Source: Streptomyces sp. TRM68416
GTDB taxonomy: Bacteria; Actinomycetota; Actinomycetes; Streptomycetales; Streptomycetaceae
DNA: 64,000 nucleotides
Direction of reading: 5' to 3'
Assembly (NCBI RefSeq): GCF_014596915.1
Contig: NZ_JACVWU010000002.1
Location: 62,001 to 126,000 of the forward strand
Below, piece by piece: positions 35,866-46,237 of the stretch (its first letter is position 1; every line of letters begins with the position of its first letter). Under the pieces are notes generated by a model that saw nothing but the letters and a program-made list of their open reading frames with translations, had not been told where the DNA came from and searched no databases. The translations under genes were made by a program, and so were the position numbers.

Positions 35866-35970
35866 GGCGATCTCCTCACTCCTGCTGTTCACACTCTGGA
35901 TTCGCCGTTCATCCTCGCAGATTCGGCGCGCTTGATCAGCCCCGATGGGCGCCGTTCACGTTCCCTTGGC

Positions 35971-36657
35971 TCAGTGGTCGCATGCCCAGGCCGCGGACTT
36001 GGCCGCTCCTTCGGCCTGGGCGCGCAGGGCTCGCACCGCTTCGGCGGGGTCCTCGGCCCCGTAGACCGCCGAACCGGCCACGAAGACGTCCGCGCCCGCC
36101 TCCGCGCACTGCTCGATCGTCGAGGCCGAGACACCGCCGTCGACCTGGAGCCACAGCTCAAGGCCGTGCTTGCTGATCAACTCGCGGGTCCGGCGAATCT
36201 TCGGAAGCATGATGTCGAGGAACGCCTGGCCCCCGAAGCCCGGCTCGACCGTCATGATCAGCAGCATGTCGAGCTCGGGAAGCAGGTCCTCGTACGGCTC
36301 GATCGGCGTCGCGGGCTTGAGCGCCATGGAGGCACGAGCCCCCTTGGCGCGGATCTCGCGGGCCAGACGCACCGGCGCGGCGGCCGCCTCGACGTGGAAG
36401 GTGACGGAACCGGCCCCCGCCTCGACGTACTGGGGCGCCCACCGATCGGGGGCCTCGATCATCAGATGGCAGTCCAGCGGAGTGTCCGTCGCACGGGCGA
36501 GCGACTCTACGACCGGCACACCGAGCGTGAGGTTCGGGACGAAATGGTTGTCCATGACGTCGACATGGAGCCAGTCGGCTCCTTCGACCGCCTTCGCCTC
36601 GTCCGCGAGGCGGGCGAAGTCGGCGGACAGAATGCTGGGGTTGATCTGCACGGCCAT
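35971..36657 (-). CDS. rpe: Ribulose-phosphate 3-epimerase
   Basis: The 228-residue TIM barrel interconverts ribulose 5-phosphate and xylulose 5-phosphate in the pentose phosphate pathway. Motifs are [29 protein letters not shown] (metal Asp and His), [24 protein letters not shown] and [12 protein letters not shown] (second Asp). All catalytic residues are present. ATG 36657 gives the normal length; the longer frame upstream is spurious. The gene is divergent from the MMPL transporter, with a REP-like element in the gap. Confidence 0.96.
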   Translation of the reverse strand: MAVQINPSILSADFARLADEAKAVEGADWLHVDVMDNHFVPNLTLGVPVVESLARATDTPLDCHLMIEAPDRWAPQYVEAGAGSVTFHVEAAAAPVRLAREIRAKGARASMALKPATPIEPYEDLLPELDMLLIMTVEPGFGGQAFLDIMLPKIRRTRELISKHGLELWLQVDGGVSASTIEQCAEAGADVFVAGSAVYGAEDPAEAVRALRAQAEGAAKSAAWACDH

Positions 36658-36744
36658 GTACCAAGCCTGCCATGCCCTCCGGGGGTTGGGTGCATCGGTC
36701 CCGGGTGGTTGCTCTTCGCAGGCAGGTGCGGGCCGTCCGTGGCC

Positions 36745-36778
36745 GGTCGCGCAGTTCCCCGCGCCCCTTACGGGGCGC
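36745..36778. repeat. REP-like element copy
   Basis: GGTCGCGCAGTTCCCC (36745-36760) is followed by GCGCCCC-TTAC-GGGGCGC (36761-36778), a perfect 7-bp hairpin. The same CGCGCAGTTCCCCGCGCCCC word occurs at 63764 and, inverted, near 42271 and 42395. It lies between the divergent rpe and MMPL genes. Confidence 0.85.
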
Positions 36779-36824
36779 ATCCCACCGTGCCATGCTTTTG
36801 CGCCATATGGCTCCGGGGGTGGCT

Positions 36825-38969
36825 ATGACCGGGAAAGCAGGCATCGCGCATCTGGTCTGCGGGCGGCGGGGCAAGTGGGTCGTACTGGTGCTCTGGCTCC
36901 TCGTACTGCTCCTGACGGCGCCCTTCGCGCAGAAGCTCACCGACGCGCAGGACAACGACGCCGCCTCCTGGCTGCCGGGTTCGGCCGAGTCCACGCAGGT
37001 CCTTGAGGTCTCGGAGGACTTCCGGCCGGAGCAGATCCCGGCCGTCGTGGTGTACGCGCGCGAGAGCGGGCTGACGGCCGAGGACCGGGCCGCCATCGCC
37101 GAGGACGTCCGGCAGCTGAAGCAGTTGTCCGACCACGGCGTGCGCGGCGACGAGACCCGCGGCCCGGTCTTCGACCGGGAGACCGACCCGCGCGCGGCCC
37201 AGGTCTATGTGCCGATCACCATGGACGAGAAGGGCTGGGAGCGGATCGGACCCGCCGTCGACTCCATCCGGGACGACGTCGGCGAGGGCGGGGACGGACT
37301 CGCCGTGCACATCACGGGCCCGGGCGGCACCTCGGCCGACTTCTCCAAGGCCTTCGAGGGCATCGACTCCACCCTGCTGTTCGCGGCGATGTCGGTCGTC
37401 ATCGTCATGCTGCTCATCACCTACCGCAGCCCCACGCTCCTGCTGATCCCGCTGCTCTCGGTGATCGCCGCCCTGTTCACCGCGCAGGCCCTGATCTACC
37501 TGCTCGCCGAGCACGCGGGCCTGACGGTCAACGGGCAGAGCGCGGGCATCCTCACCGTGCTGGTCTTCGGCGCGGGCACGGACTACGCGCTGCTGCTCGT
37601 CGCCCGCTACCGGGAGGAGCTGCGCCGCCACGAGGACCGGCACGAGGCGATGGCGCTGGCCCTGCACCGGGCGGGCCCGGCGGTGATCGCCTCCGGCGCG
37701 ACCGTCGTGCTGAGCATGCTGGTGCTGCTCGCGGCCGAGATGAACTCCACCAGGGGCCTCGGCCCGGTGGCGGCGATCGGCGTGGCGGTCGGCCTGCTCG
37801 CGATGCTGACCCTGTTCCCCGCCCTACTGGTGATCTTCGGCCGGTGGATCTTCTGGCCGGTGATCCCGCACCTGGGCACCCCGAACCCGGCCGACCGGGG
37901 CCTGTGGGCCCGCATGGGCCACCGTATCGCCGTCCGCCCCCGCATGGTGTGGGGCGTCACGGCGGTGATCCTGGCGGTCTGCTCCCTCGGCCTGCTCCAG
38001 ATGCGCGCCGAGGGCATCAGCAACGCGGACGCCTTCACCGACAAACCCGACTCCATCATCGGCCAGGAGGTCTCGGAGCGGTACTTCCCGGCGGGCAGCG
38101 GTGATCCGCTGGTGATCATCAGCAACCAGGCGCAGGCCGAGGAGGTCGGCCGCGCGGTCGCGGAGACCGAGGGCGTGGTTCCCGAGTCGCTGGGGCTGCC
38201 GCCGGGCACCAAACCCTCCTTCGAGGGCAAGGTGCTGTTCGAGGCCACGATGTCCGACCCCGCCGACAGCGAGGCCGCCAAGCGGACGGTGGAACGGGTC
38301 CGCGACGCCGTGCACGCGGTGCCGGACGCCGACGCGCAGGTCGGCGGCGGTACGGCCGCGCTGCTGGACATGGACGAGGCGACCACCCGCGACAACATCG
38401 TGATCATTCCGCTGGTGCTGGTGGTGGTCCTGCTGATCCTGTGCGCGCTGCTGCGCTCCCTGATCGCCCCGCTGCTGCTGATCGGCACGGTGATTCTGTC
38501 GTTCGCGGCGGCCCTCGGCATCAGCGCGCTGGCGTTCCGGCACCTCTTCGACTACGCGGGCGAGACGACCGACTTCCCGCTGTTCGTCTTCGTCTTCCTG
38601 GTCGCCCTGGGCATCGACTACAACATCTTCCTGACCACCCGCATCCGCGAGGAGGCGGTCCACCAGGGCACCCGCAAGGGCGTGGTGACCGGACTCGCCG
38701 CGACGGGCGCGGTCATCACCTCCGCGGGCCTGGTCCTGGCCGGTACCTTCGCCGCCCTGGGCACGCTGCCGATGGTGGCCTTCGCGGAGATCGGCTTCGC
38801 GGTGGCGCTGGGCGTGCTCCTGGACACGTTCGTCGTGCGGTCGGTGCTGGTGACGTCGCTCTTCCTGGACGTGGGGAAGAAGGTGTGGTGGCCCCACCGG
38901 CTCGCCCGGGAGGACGGCGGGGCCGAGGTTCGCGAACCGGCGGAGAGCGTCAGCCGGTCCGGCGGATGA
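36825..38969 (+). CDS. MMPL/RND-family membrane transporter
   Basis: The 714-residue protein has the two-fold MMPL layout: TM1, an extracellular domain (about 35-165), TM2-6 with GTDYALLLVARYREELRR, TM7 (about 380), a second extracellular domain, and TM8-12 with VALGIDYNIFLTTRIREEA. The G-x-D-Y Asp residues in TM4 and TM10 are the proton-relay positions of this family. Relatives export lipids or lipopeptides or give resistance; the cargo is unknown. ATG 36825 follows GGGGGTGG; ATG 36807 is possible. The 3' end overlaps rsmB convergently by 20 nt. Confidence 0.92.
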   Translation: MTGKAGIAHLVCGRRGKWVVLVLWLLVLLLTAPFAQKLTDAQDNDAASWLPGSAESTQVLEVSEDFRPEQIPAVVVYARESGLTAEDRAAIAEDVRQLKQLSDHGVRGDETRGPVFDRETDPRAAQVYVPITMDEKGWERIGPAVDSIRDDVGEGGDGLAVHITGPGGTSADFSKAFEGIDSTLLFAAMSVVIVMLLITYRSPTLLLIPLLSVIAALFTAQALIYLLAEHAGLTVNGQSAGILTVLVFGAGTDYALLLVARYREELRRHEDRHEAMALALHRAGPAVIASGATVVLSMLVLLAAEMNSTRGLGPVAAIGVAVGLLAMLTLFPALLVIFGRWIFWPVIPHLGTPNPADRGLWARMGHRIAVRPRMVWGVTAVILAVCSLGLLQMRAEGISNADAFTDKPDSIIGQEVSERYFPAGSGDPLVIISNQAQAEEVGRAVAETEGVVPESLGLPPGTKPSFEGKVLFEATMSDPADSEAAKRTVERVRDAVHAVPDADAQVGGGTAALLDMDEATTRDNIVIIPLVLVVVLLILCALLRSLIAPLLLIGTVILSFAAALGISALAFRHLFDYAGETTDFPLFVFVFLVALGIDYNIFLTTRIREEAVHQGTRKGVVTGLAATGAVITSAGLVLAGTFAALGTLPMVAFAEIGFAVALGVLLDTFVVRSVLVTSLFLDVGKKVWWPHRLAREDGGAEVREPAESVSRSGG

Positions 38970-40368
38970 GCGCCAGGTACATCGCGTCGGTCCCGTGCAC
39001 ATGCGGCCACAGCTGTACGTCGGGACCGTCGCCGAGTTCCGGCACACCGGGCAGCAGCGGCCGCGCGTCGATCGGCTCGGCCGACGGGAACTGCTTGAGC
39101 ACGTCCTCGACGACCGCCCGCGTCTCGGCGAGATGCGGTGAGCAGGTGGCGTATCCGACGACGCCCCCGACCCGCACGGATTCGAGCGCGGTCCGCAGCA
39201 GCCCCCGCTGCAGCGGCGCGAAGGCGTCGAGATCCTCCGGCCGCCGCCGCCAGCGCGCCTCCGGCCGCCGCCGCAGCGCGCCGAGCCCGGTGCACGGCAC
39301 GTCCATGAGCACCCGGTCGAAGGCCCCGGGCTGCCACGGCGGCCGGGTCCCGTCGGCGGCGATGACCTGGTACGGCCCCGGATTGCCGGCCAGCGCCTTG
39401 GCGACCAGCCCCGCCCGGTGCGGCTGCTTCTCCGAGGCCAGCAGCACGGCACCGCGCTCCGCGGCCAGCGCGGCGAGCAGCGCCGCCTTGCCGCCGGGCC
39501 CTGCGCACCCGTCGAGCCAGCGCGCGTCCGGACCGTCCAGGGGCGCGTTGGCGAGCGCCAGCGCGACGAGCTGACTGCCCTCGTCCTGCACCCCGGCCCG
39601 CCCGTCCCGTACGGCCTCGATGGCGCCGGGCTCGCCGCCCTCGGCCAGCCGCACGGCATACGGCGACCAGCGCCCCGGCACCGCGGCATCCTCGTCGAGC
39701 AGTTCCTCCGTCGTCGCCCGGCCGGGCCGGGCGACCAGGGTCACCTCGGGCCGCTCGTTGTCGGCTTCCAGCAGCTCCTCGACACCGGCGCGGCCGCCGC
39801 CGAGCGAGTCCCACAGTGCGGAGACGACCCAGCGCGGGTGGGAGTGGACGACGGCGAGGTGGTCCTCGGGGTCCTCGTCGTAGGGCGGCGCGACCCGCTC
39901 GATCCAGCCGTCGAGATCGTGCTGGGCGACCTTGCGCAGCACGGCGTTGACGAACTTGGCCCGCCCGTCGCCGAGGACGACGCGGGCGAGCTCGACGGTG
40001 GCGGACACCGCGGCGTGCGTCGGGATCCGCGTCCCCAGCAACTGGTGCGCGCCGAGGCTCAGCACGTCGAGCACCGGCGGGTCGACCTCCCTCAGCGGCC
40101 GGTCGACGCACTCGGCGAGGACGGCGTCGTACGTCCCCTGCCGCCGCAGCGTGCCGTACACCAGCTCGGTCGCCAGGGCGGCGTCGCGCCCGTCGAAGTC
40201 GCCCTTCTCCCGCGCCTTGCGCAGCAGCGGCGGCAGAACGAGGTTGGCGTAGGCGTCCCGCTCGTCCACGGCCCGCAGTGCCTCGAAGGCGAGGATGCGG
40301 ACGGGGTCCTTCTGGGGCCGACGGTGGGGCTTGCCGGGTTTGCGGGGCCGACGGGAGGTGTCGCTCAC
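38950..40368 (-). CDS. rsmB: 16S rRNA (cytosine-967-C5)-methyltransferase RsmB
   Basis: The 472-residue protein has an N-terminal NusB-like RNA-binding domain (about 15-165) and a Rossmann SAM-methyltransferase domain (about 215-470). It binds SAM through LDGCAGPGGKAALLAALA, and both cysteines of the m5C mechanism are visible in MDVPCTGLGALRRRPEARW and YATCSPHLAETRAVVEDVL. It methylates C967 of 16S rRNA. GTG 40368 is preferred, with GGAG about a dozen bases upstream. It follows fmt in the same direction by 74 nt, the usual fmt-rsmB pairing. Confidence 0.94.
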   Translation of the reverse strand: MSDTSRRPRKPGKPHRRPQKDPVRILAFEALRAVDERDAYANLVLPPLLRKAREKGDFDGRDAALATELVYGTLRRQGTYDAVLAECVDRPLREVDPPVLDVLSLGAHQLLGTRIPTHAAVSATVELARVVLGDGRAKFVNAVLRKVAQHDLDGWIERVAPPYDEDPEDHLAVVHSHPRWVVSALWDSLGGGRAGVEELLEADNERPEVTLVARPGRATTEELLDEDAAVPGRWSPYAVRLAEGGEPGAIEAVRDGRAGVQDEGSQLVALALANAPLDGPDARWLDGCAGPGGKAALLAALAAERGAVLLASEKQPHRAGLVAKALAGNPGPYQVIAADGTRPPWQPGAFDRVLMDVPCTGLGALRRRPEARWRRRPEDLDAFAPLQRGLLRTALESVRVGGVVGYATCSPHLAETRAVVEDVLKQFPSAEPIDARPLLPGVPELGDGPDVQLWPHVHGTDAMYLALIRRTG

Positions 40369-40442
40369 GAAAAAGGTGCTCCGGATTACTGGCTGACGTG
40401 TGCGTCCAGCGTACGGCGCGCCCCGGGCCGGTGCGCGGCCGG

Positions 40443-41375
40443 TCAGGCCCCCACGCGCTCGCCCTCCGCGATCCGCGCGCCGCGCGCCCAGTCCGCCGCC
40501 CGCATCGGCTTCTTGCCCTGGGCCTGCACCCACAGCAGCTCCACGCCGTAGGAGCCGGTGCCGACGTGGACGTCGTTCTTGCCGACGGACAGCGCGCCCG
40601 GGGCGAGGTCGGTGCGCTCGGGCACCGGCCTGACCTGGATGAGCTTGAGCCGCTCGCCCCGGAAGACGGTCCAGGCGCCGGGCGCCGGGGTGCAGCCGCG
40701 CACCACCCGGTCCACACGCAGCGCGGGCGCGGACCAGTCGACCCGGGCGTCCTCGACGGTGATCTTCGGCGCGAGGGTGACGCCGTCGCCCGGCTGCGGT
40801 ACGGCCTTCAGGGTGCCGTCCTCGATCCCGTCCATGGTCGCGGCCAGCAGCCCGCTCCCCGCGAACGCCAGCCGCGTCAGCAGGTCACCGGCGGTGTCGG
40901 TGGGCCGGACCTCCTCGGTGACGGTGCCGTAGACGGGCCCGGAGTCCAGCCCTTCCTCGATCAAAAACGTGGACGCACCCGTGATCTCGTCGCCCGCCAT
41001 GATCGCGTGCTGGACGGGAGCGGCACCGCGCCAGGCGGGCAGCAGCGAGAAGTGCAGGTTGACCCAGCCGTGCGCGGGGATGTCGAGGGCGACACGCGGC
41101 AGCAGCGCCCCGTACGCGACGACGGGGCAGCAGTCCGGCGCGATCTGCGCGAGCCGCTCCAGGAATTCGGGGTCCCGCGGCTTGACGGGCTTCAGCACCT
41201 CGATCCCGGCCTCCTCGGCCCGCTCGGCCACGGGAGACGCGACCAGCCTGCGCCCCCGCCCGGCCGGGGCGTCGGGCCGCGTGACGACGGCGGCCACGTC
41301 GTGCCGCCCGGAGGCGATCAGGGCGTCCAGAGCGGGAACGGCGACCTCGGGGGTACCGGCGAAGACGAGCTTCAT
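40443..41375 (-). CDS. fmt: Methionyl-tRNA formyltransferase
   Basis: The 310-residue enzyme formylates initiator Met-tRNA using 10-formyltetrahydrofolate. It has [19 protein letters not shown], the formyltransferase core [28 protein letters not shown] (Asn, His and the SLLPxYRG-like loop) with the catalytic Asp in EEGLDSGPV, and a C-terminal OB-like domain (about 210-305). Length and motifs are normal. The ATG is at 41375; the longer frame is a shadow. It is followed by rsmB. Confidence 0.97.
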   Translation of the reverse strand: MKLVFAGTPEVAVPALDALIASGRHDVAAVVTRPDAPAGRGRRLVASPVAERAEEAGIEVLKPVKPRDPEFLERLAQIAPDCCPVVAYGALLPRVALDIPAHGWVNLHFSLLPAWRGAAPVQHAIMAGDEITGASTFLIEEGLDSGPVYGTVTEEVRPTDTAGDLLTRLAFAGSGLLAATMDGIEDGTLKAVPQPGDGVTLAPKITVEDARVDWSAPALRVDRVVRGCTPAPGAWTVFRGERLKLIQVRPVPERTDLAPGALSVGKNDVHVGTGSYGVELLWVQAQGKKPMRAADWARGARIAEGERVGA

Positions 41376-41473
41376 GGGTGGGTGCGAACCTCTCGGACGG
41401 CGGTGGGGTACGGGCAGCACACCAGTCTATGGGCCCCCGAACGGGACGGCCGCCGCCGGTGAACAGCCCCTGA

Positions 41474-42157
<684 letters not shown>

Positions 42158-42270
42158 CCGGCCCCCTGTGCCTCCGTCCTCCCGCGCCGACATCGGGAGG
42201 CCGGAGGCACAGGTCGCTCCAGGCCACCGCGCCCCAAGCGAAGCCGGCTACGGTTCGGCAGCACCCCGAG

Positions 42271-42293
42271 GGGGCGCGGGGAACTGCACGACC
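42271..42293. repeat. REP-like element copy (in direct-repeat unit 1)
   Basis: GGGGCGCGGGGAACTGCACG followed by ACC, preceded by CACCCCGA; it is the inverse of the CGCGCAGTTCCCCGCGCCCC element. One base of the hairpin arm differs from copy 2. Confidence 0.8.
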
Positions 42294-42384
42294 GGCCACG
42301 ACGGCACCTCGGGGGACAGAGCCACACGAAACTCCACGCCACCGCGCCCCAAGCAGATCCGGTGCACTCGGCTGCGCTTCGGCA

Positions 42385-42417
42385 GCGCCCCGAAGGGGCG
42401 CGGGGAACTGCGCGACC
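42385..42417. repeat. REP-like element copy (in direct-repeat unit 2)
   Basis: GCGCCCC-GAA-GGGGCGC (42385-42401) forms a perfect 7-bp hairpin and is followed by GGGGAACTGCGCGACC (42402-42417), the full element in inverse orientation to the copies at 36745 and 63764. Confidence 0.85.
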
Positions 42418-42806
42418 GGCCGCAACAGCCCCGCAGACGAACCACACCCCGTCGCGGCACTTCCAGCGGAGCGCTCAGCAGCGGACCACCCCACACTCCG
42501 CCGCCGCACCCGCGAAAGCCCTCACGCCCGCGCACCCCACCCACCAGCTCAACGCCCCCACCCTCCCGCGCCTGACCCCGCCGAACGCCACGCTCCCCCG
42601 CACGCCACTCCCCTGAAGGCCCCACCTCCACGCCCACCGGCCCAACGCCCCGCGCCCCACCGGCTCAACGTCCTGGCCCTCCGCATCTCACCCACCGAAG
42701 GCCCCGCTCCCTCGCGTCCCGCCCGCCCAGCGCCACGCACCCCCGCGCGCCCCCCTGAACGCCCGCCCCCGGACCGCCGCGCCCCGCCACCTCACGGCCC
42801 CGTGTC

Positions 42807-44963
42807 TCACCCGATGTCAGGCGGATCGACCCGAATCCGTACCGCGGCTTCCCCTCCGGCGCCACCGCGGGCCATCCGAGCCGCCTGTGCCGCCTTCAGG
42901 GCTGCCGCGAGCGCGGCCCCGCTCCCCGGAGGTACTCGGACGAGCGCACGCTCCCACTGCTCCCCCACGGGCGGGGCCCCGGTCCGCCGCGGGCGCCCCG
43001 TGGCCGTGACGGGCAGCGGCACCGGGCCCAATACCTCCGCCTCCCGGGGCAGTTCCACGGCTCGCAGGAACTCACCCACCGACTCCGCCGGCCCCGACAC
43101 GGCCGCCATCCGGGAGACCGGCGGAAAGCCCAGCTCGGCCCGCTCGGCGAGTTCCCGCACCGCGTGGCCGACGGGATCCCAGCGCACCAGGGCCTGCACG
43201 GGCCGAAGGGTCGGTTCGGCAACGACGACGACGGTCCCCCCGTCGCCCTGCGGCCGCACGAGCGAGGCGGCCGCGATCCAGCGCCGCAACGCGTCCTCCC
43301 CGGCCCGCAGATCGGGCCGCCCGAGCATGGCCCAGCCGTCCAGCAGCAGCGCCGCCGCGTACCCGCCCTCGGCGACCGGCTCGGCCCCGGGCGTACTCAC
43401 GACGAGCGCGGGCGCCCCCGGCACCGTGTCCAGGACCTGCTCGCGCCCGGAGGTCCGCACCGGCACGGCGGGAAACGCCCGCCCGAGCTCCTCCGCGGTC
43501 CGCCGAGCCCCGACCACCTGCGCCCGCAGCCGGAAAGAACCGCACTCCGGACAGTGCCAGGCCCCCTCCTCGCGCCCGCACCACCCGCACCGCAGCGCAC
43601 CGGTGTCCTGCGCCTCCAGCGGCCCGGAGCAGTGCCGGCAGCGCGCGGGAGCCCGGCAGGTGGCACACGCCATCCGCGGCACGTACCCCCGGCGGGGCAC
43701 CTGAACGAGCACCGGCCCCTGCCGCAGCGCGTCCCTGACGGTCTGCCAGGCGAGCGAGGGCAGCCGCGCGGCGCGCGCGGCCTCGTCCCGGGCCAGATCG
43801 GTGTCCCCGACCGTCCGCACCAGCGGAGCGGCGGCCCGCACCTGCTCCCGGGCGGCGACCAGCGGCCGCGCCCACCCGCTCTCCACCAATTGCGCGGCCT
43901 CCACGGTGCAGCTCCAGCTGCCCAGCAGGAACCCGCACCGATCCTGGGCGGCCCGCAGCAGCAGCACATCGCGCGCATGCGGCTGCGGCGCGTGCGGTTC
44001 GCTGTGGCTGTCGTCCCCGTCGTCCCAGATGGCGACCAGCCCGAGGTTCCGCACCGGCGCGAACATGGCGGCGCGCGTCCCCACGACGGCCCGTACGGAC
44101 CCCCTGCGCACCGCCAGCCACTCCCGGTACCGCTTCTCGGGCCCGGCGTCGGCGGTGAGCACGGCATGGCGCCCCTCCCCCAGCAGCGAGGTCAGCGCGG
44201 CGTCGACCCGCGCGACGGCCCGCCCGTCCGGCAGCACGACCAGCGCGCCCCGCCCGGAGGCGAGGGTCGCCGCCACGGCCCGCGCCAGCTCCTCACTCCA
44301 CTCGGCCCCGGGCAACGCGTTCCACACGGCACGCGGCGCCCCGCCCGATGCCAGCGACTCCAGGAACGCGGCCCCGTGCCCGTACCGCCGCCAGGACCCC
44401 GCCTCGGGCGCCGACGGCACCGGCAGCGGCTCGGGCGAGGGCCGCTGCTCGGCCCGCGCGCTGCGCGGCGGCACGGCGAGCTGCAGCACATCGGCAAGGC
44501 TCCCCGCGTACCGGTCGGCCACGCCCCGCGCAAGCCCCAGCAGCTCCTCGCTCAGCACCCGCTCGGGCGACACGACCTGCGCGAGCGCCGCCAACGGCCC
44601 GGAGTAGTCGGACTCGGCGAGCCGCTCAACGAGGAACCCGTCGATGAGCCCCCCGCCCTCACGCCGCCCGTCCCGCACCCGATGCCGCCCGGCCCCGAAC
44701 CGCACCCGCACCCGCACCCCCGGCTGCGCGTCCGCGTCCAGCTCCGCGGGCACGGCGTAGTCGAAGTACCGATCGAGATGCAGCACCCCCTTGTCGACCA
44801 GCACCCGCGCAACGGGCAACTCCGCGGCCAACGCGGCCCCCCGCCACGTCCGCGGCTTGGCCCGGGGCCCCTTGGCCTTGCGGACACTCTCCCGAATCAA
44901 CGCGAGCTGCTCGGGCGGCGCCCCCTCGGCCCCACCACCACCGTGCCCGTCCTCGCTGCTCAC
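42807..44963 (-). CDS. priA: PriA-family primosomal protein N' (helicase motifs lost)
   Basis: The 718-residue protein has the PriA layout: an N-terminal DNA-binding 3'BD (about 50-150; VARVLVDKGVLHLDRYFDYAVP), a degenerate helicase core, a zinc-binding insert with paired cysteines (CATCRAPARCRHC, CGWCG, CPECG) and a C-terminal domain (LGFPPVSRMAAVS, EVLGPVPLP). The Walker A position reads SGRGALVVLPDGRA without a GKT, and the DEAH box is WDDGDDSH, so ATP hydrolysis is unlikely. Such loss is known in actinobacterial PriA. The role is replication restart, as a DNA- and SSB-binding loader. GTG 44963 is chosen because the longer N-terminus is not conserved-looking. Confidence 0.9.
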   Translation of the reverse strand: MSSEDGHGGGGAEGAPPEQLALIRESVRKAKGPRAKPRTWRGAALAAELPVARVLVDKGVLHLDRYFDYAVPAELDADAQPGVRVRVRFGAGRHRVRDGRREGGGLIDGFLVERLAESDYSGPLAALAQVVSPERVLSEELLGLARGVADRYAGSLADVLQLAVPPRSARAEQRPSPEPLPVPSAPEAGSWRRYGHGAAFLESLASGGAPRAVWNALPGAEWSEELARAVAATLASGRGALVVLPDGRAVARVDAALTSLLGEGRHAVLTADAGPEKRYREWLAVRRGSVRAVVGTRAAMFAPVRNLGLVAIWDDGDDSHSEPHAPQPHARDVLLLRAAQDRCGFLLGSWSCTVEAAQLVESGWARPLVAAREQVRAAAPLVRTVGDTDLARDEAARAARLPSLAWQTVRDALRQGPVLVQVPRRGYVPRMACATCRAPARCRHCSGPLEAQDTGALRCGWCGREEGAWHCPECGSFRLRAQVVGARRTAEELGRAFPAVPVRTSGREQVLDTVPGAPALVVSTPGAEPVAEGGYAAALLLDGWAMLGRPDLRAGEDALRRWIAAASLVRPQGDGGTVVVVAEPTLRPVQALVRWDPVGHAVRELAERAELGFPPVSRMAAVSGPAESVGEFLRAVELPREAEVLGPVPLPVTATGRPRRTGAPPVGEQWERALVRVPPGSGAALAAALKAAQAARMARGGAGGEAAVRIRVDPPDIG

Positions 44964-45098
44964 GCTTGCATTCTTACCAAACCCCACCGACAACCGACGC
45001 CCACCGGAGCTCAGCCTGGCCACGCCCCCGAGGGAGGCATCCCAGAAGTACCCGCGCCCGAAGCTTGCGCCCGCCCTCCGGCCCGGCATCAGGTGGTA

Positions 45099-45833
45099 TC
45101 AGCCAAGGTGTCGGGCGAAGAACCGCAGCGTGCTGTCCACCTCGAATGCCGGGATCTCACCGTGCTTGCCGGGGTTGGCGTGCAGCGACTTCTCGATCGA
45201 GGCGAAGGCGTCGAACAGTGCCAGGCTCTGGGCCCGTGGCACTCGTTCATCGTCCCACTGCACGAGGAACTCCACTGGGACGGTAATCCGCGCGGCGGTC
45301 TCGGCCGGCACCTCAGCACCGCCCAAGCCCAGCACCGCCGCTCGGATCCGTGACTCGGCGGCGATCAGCGGAACCCCGATCACGCAGCCCAGCGACAATC
45401 CCCAGTAGCCAACTGGGCCAATGCCGACATGACTGAGCTTCTGGACCGCGTTGAGGACACTCTGCCATTCCGGCACCATCTGGCGGACAACGAGCGTCTG
45501 GAAGTCGGCGATCGGCGCGGCCAGTCCCTCACCGGCGTCAAGCCGGGCCTCGTACTCGGTCGCGATCCGGGTGAACTCCTCATGTTCCGGCCGGTCACCG
45601 TGGCTGGGTGCATCGATCGCCACCACGGCGAAACCGCACTCGGCCACGAAGCGGCGCGCACGGTCCAGGATGTCGGGGGCCTTCTTGTTCTGACCGCCGC
45701 CGTGCCCCATTGCAATCAGGGGGCGCGTCCCGTTGACGCCTCGTGGAGTCCATAGCACGCCAGGGACGCCGTTGAGCAGGAAGACCTGTTCCAAGACGCC
45801 GCCATCGGACGACGTTTCAGAAGTAAAGCGCAT
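45099..45833 (-). CDS. Alpha/beta hydrolase (dienelactone-hydrolase-like)
   Basis: The 244-residue protein is an alpha/beta hydrolase with an oxyanion region AMGHGGGQNKK, nucleophile elbow GYWGLSLGCVIG (Ser of GLSLG), acid Asp in LVQWDDERVP and a late His in ANPGKHGEI. These make a complete triad. The substrate is unknown; the DAPSHGDR segment also occurs in peptidase/esterase-like relatives. By eye its G+C is clearly lower than in priA and metK, between which it is inserted together with a transporter remnant, suggesting acquisition. ATG 45833. Confidence 0.87.
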   Translation of the reverse strand: MRFTSETSSDGGVLEQVFLLNGVPGVLWTPRGVNGTRPLIAMGHGGGQNKKAPDILDRARRFVAECGFAVVAIDAPSHGDRPEHEEFTRIATEYEARLDAGEGLAAPIADFQTLVVRQMVPEWQSVLNAVQKLSHVGIGPVGYWGLSLGCVIGVPLIAAESRIRAAVLGLGGAEVPAETAARITVPVEFLVQWDDERVPRAQSLALFDAFASIEKSLHANPGKHGEIPAFEVDSTLRFFARHLG

Positions 45834-45853
45834 ACTGTTGCGGGCCTTTCGGG

Positions 45854-46111
45854 ATGCCTGCCTCGGGCGCGCTTACCAGCGCGCTTCCCTCCTCGGCACC
45901 GGTCAACACACTCATGTTCCTCATGGCCCCGGTCACGGCGGTCTGGGGAGTCCTCATGTTCGGCGAACCGTTCGGTCCGCAGACTGCTTTCGGCCTGGCT
46001 GTCGGCCTCCTGGCAGTCGTCATCGTCCATCGCGGTGATACCTCAGCCACCACCGTGCGCGCGGGACACGGACACGAGGGAGGGCACGAAGCGGCCACGT
46101 ACGGCGCGTGA
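45854..46111 (+). pseudogene. C-terminal remnant of an EamA/DMT-family transporter
   Basis: The 85-residue frame contains two transmembrane helices, VNTLMFLMAPVTAVWGVLMFGEPFG and GLAVGLLAVVIVHRG, with the GE-PF between them. This is the last EamA helix pair of drug/metabolite transporters, whose full size is about 300 residues. The in-frame sequence upstream ends at a TAA (45824-45826), so the rest of the gene is gone. It is divergent from the hydrolase gene. It is probably a degraded passenger of the same insertion; translation as a tiny membrane protein cannot be excluded. Confidence 0.65.
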
Positions 46112-46237
46112 TTCCTTTTGAGTTTCTGGGTCACGCCGTGGGTCGAGATGCGCGCCCCCTGCCACCGGAGGAGGGCGAGGACGATTCCGAACCCCCTCGA
46201 CGGACCCGGGGCCCACCACTGAGCCCTGGAAACGGGA

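Larger units (their letters stand above)
42158..42806. other. 649-nt gene-free stretch with two REP-like copies
   Basis: I see no gene here: all frames are Pro/Arg/His-rich with no motif. Two direct copies of a 75-85-nt unit (42223-42297 and 42338-42421) both start with GCCACCGCGCCCCAAGC and end in GCGGGGAACTGC-CGACCGGCC. After 42430 the DNA is C-rich low-complexity sequence with repeated CACCCAC/ACGCCCC words up to the stop of priA. The stretch separates the convergent HTH gene and priA and probably contains terminators for both. Confidence 0.65.

Noticed and set aside
40400..40633. Short plus-strand frame opposite the end of fmt
   Set aside because: Arg/Pro-rich antisense shadow of fmt and the fmt-rsmB spacer.
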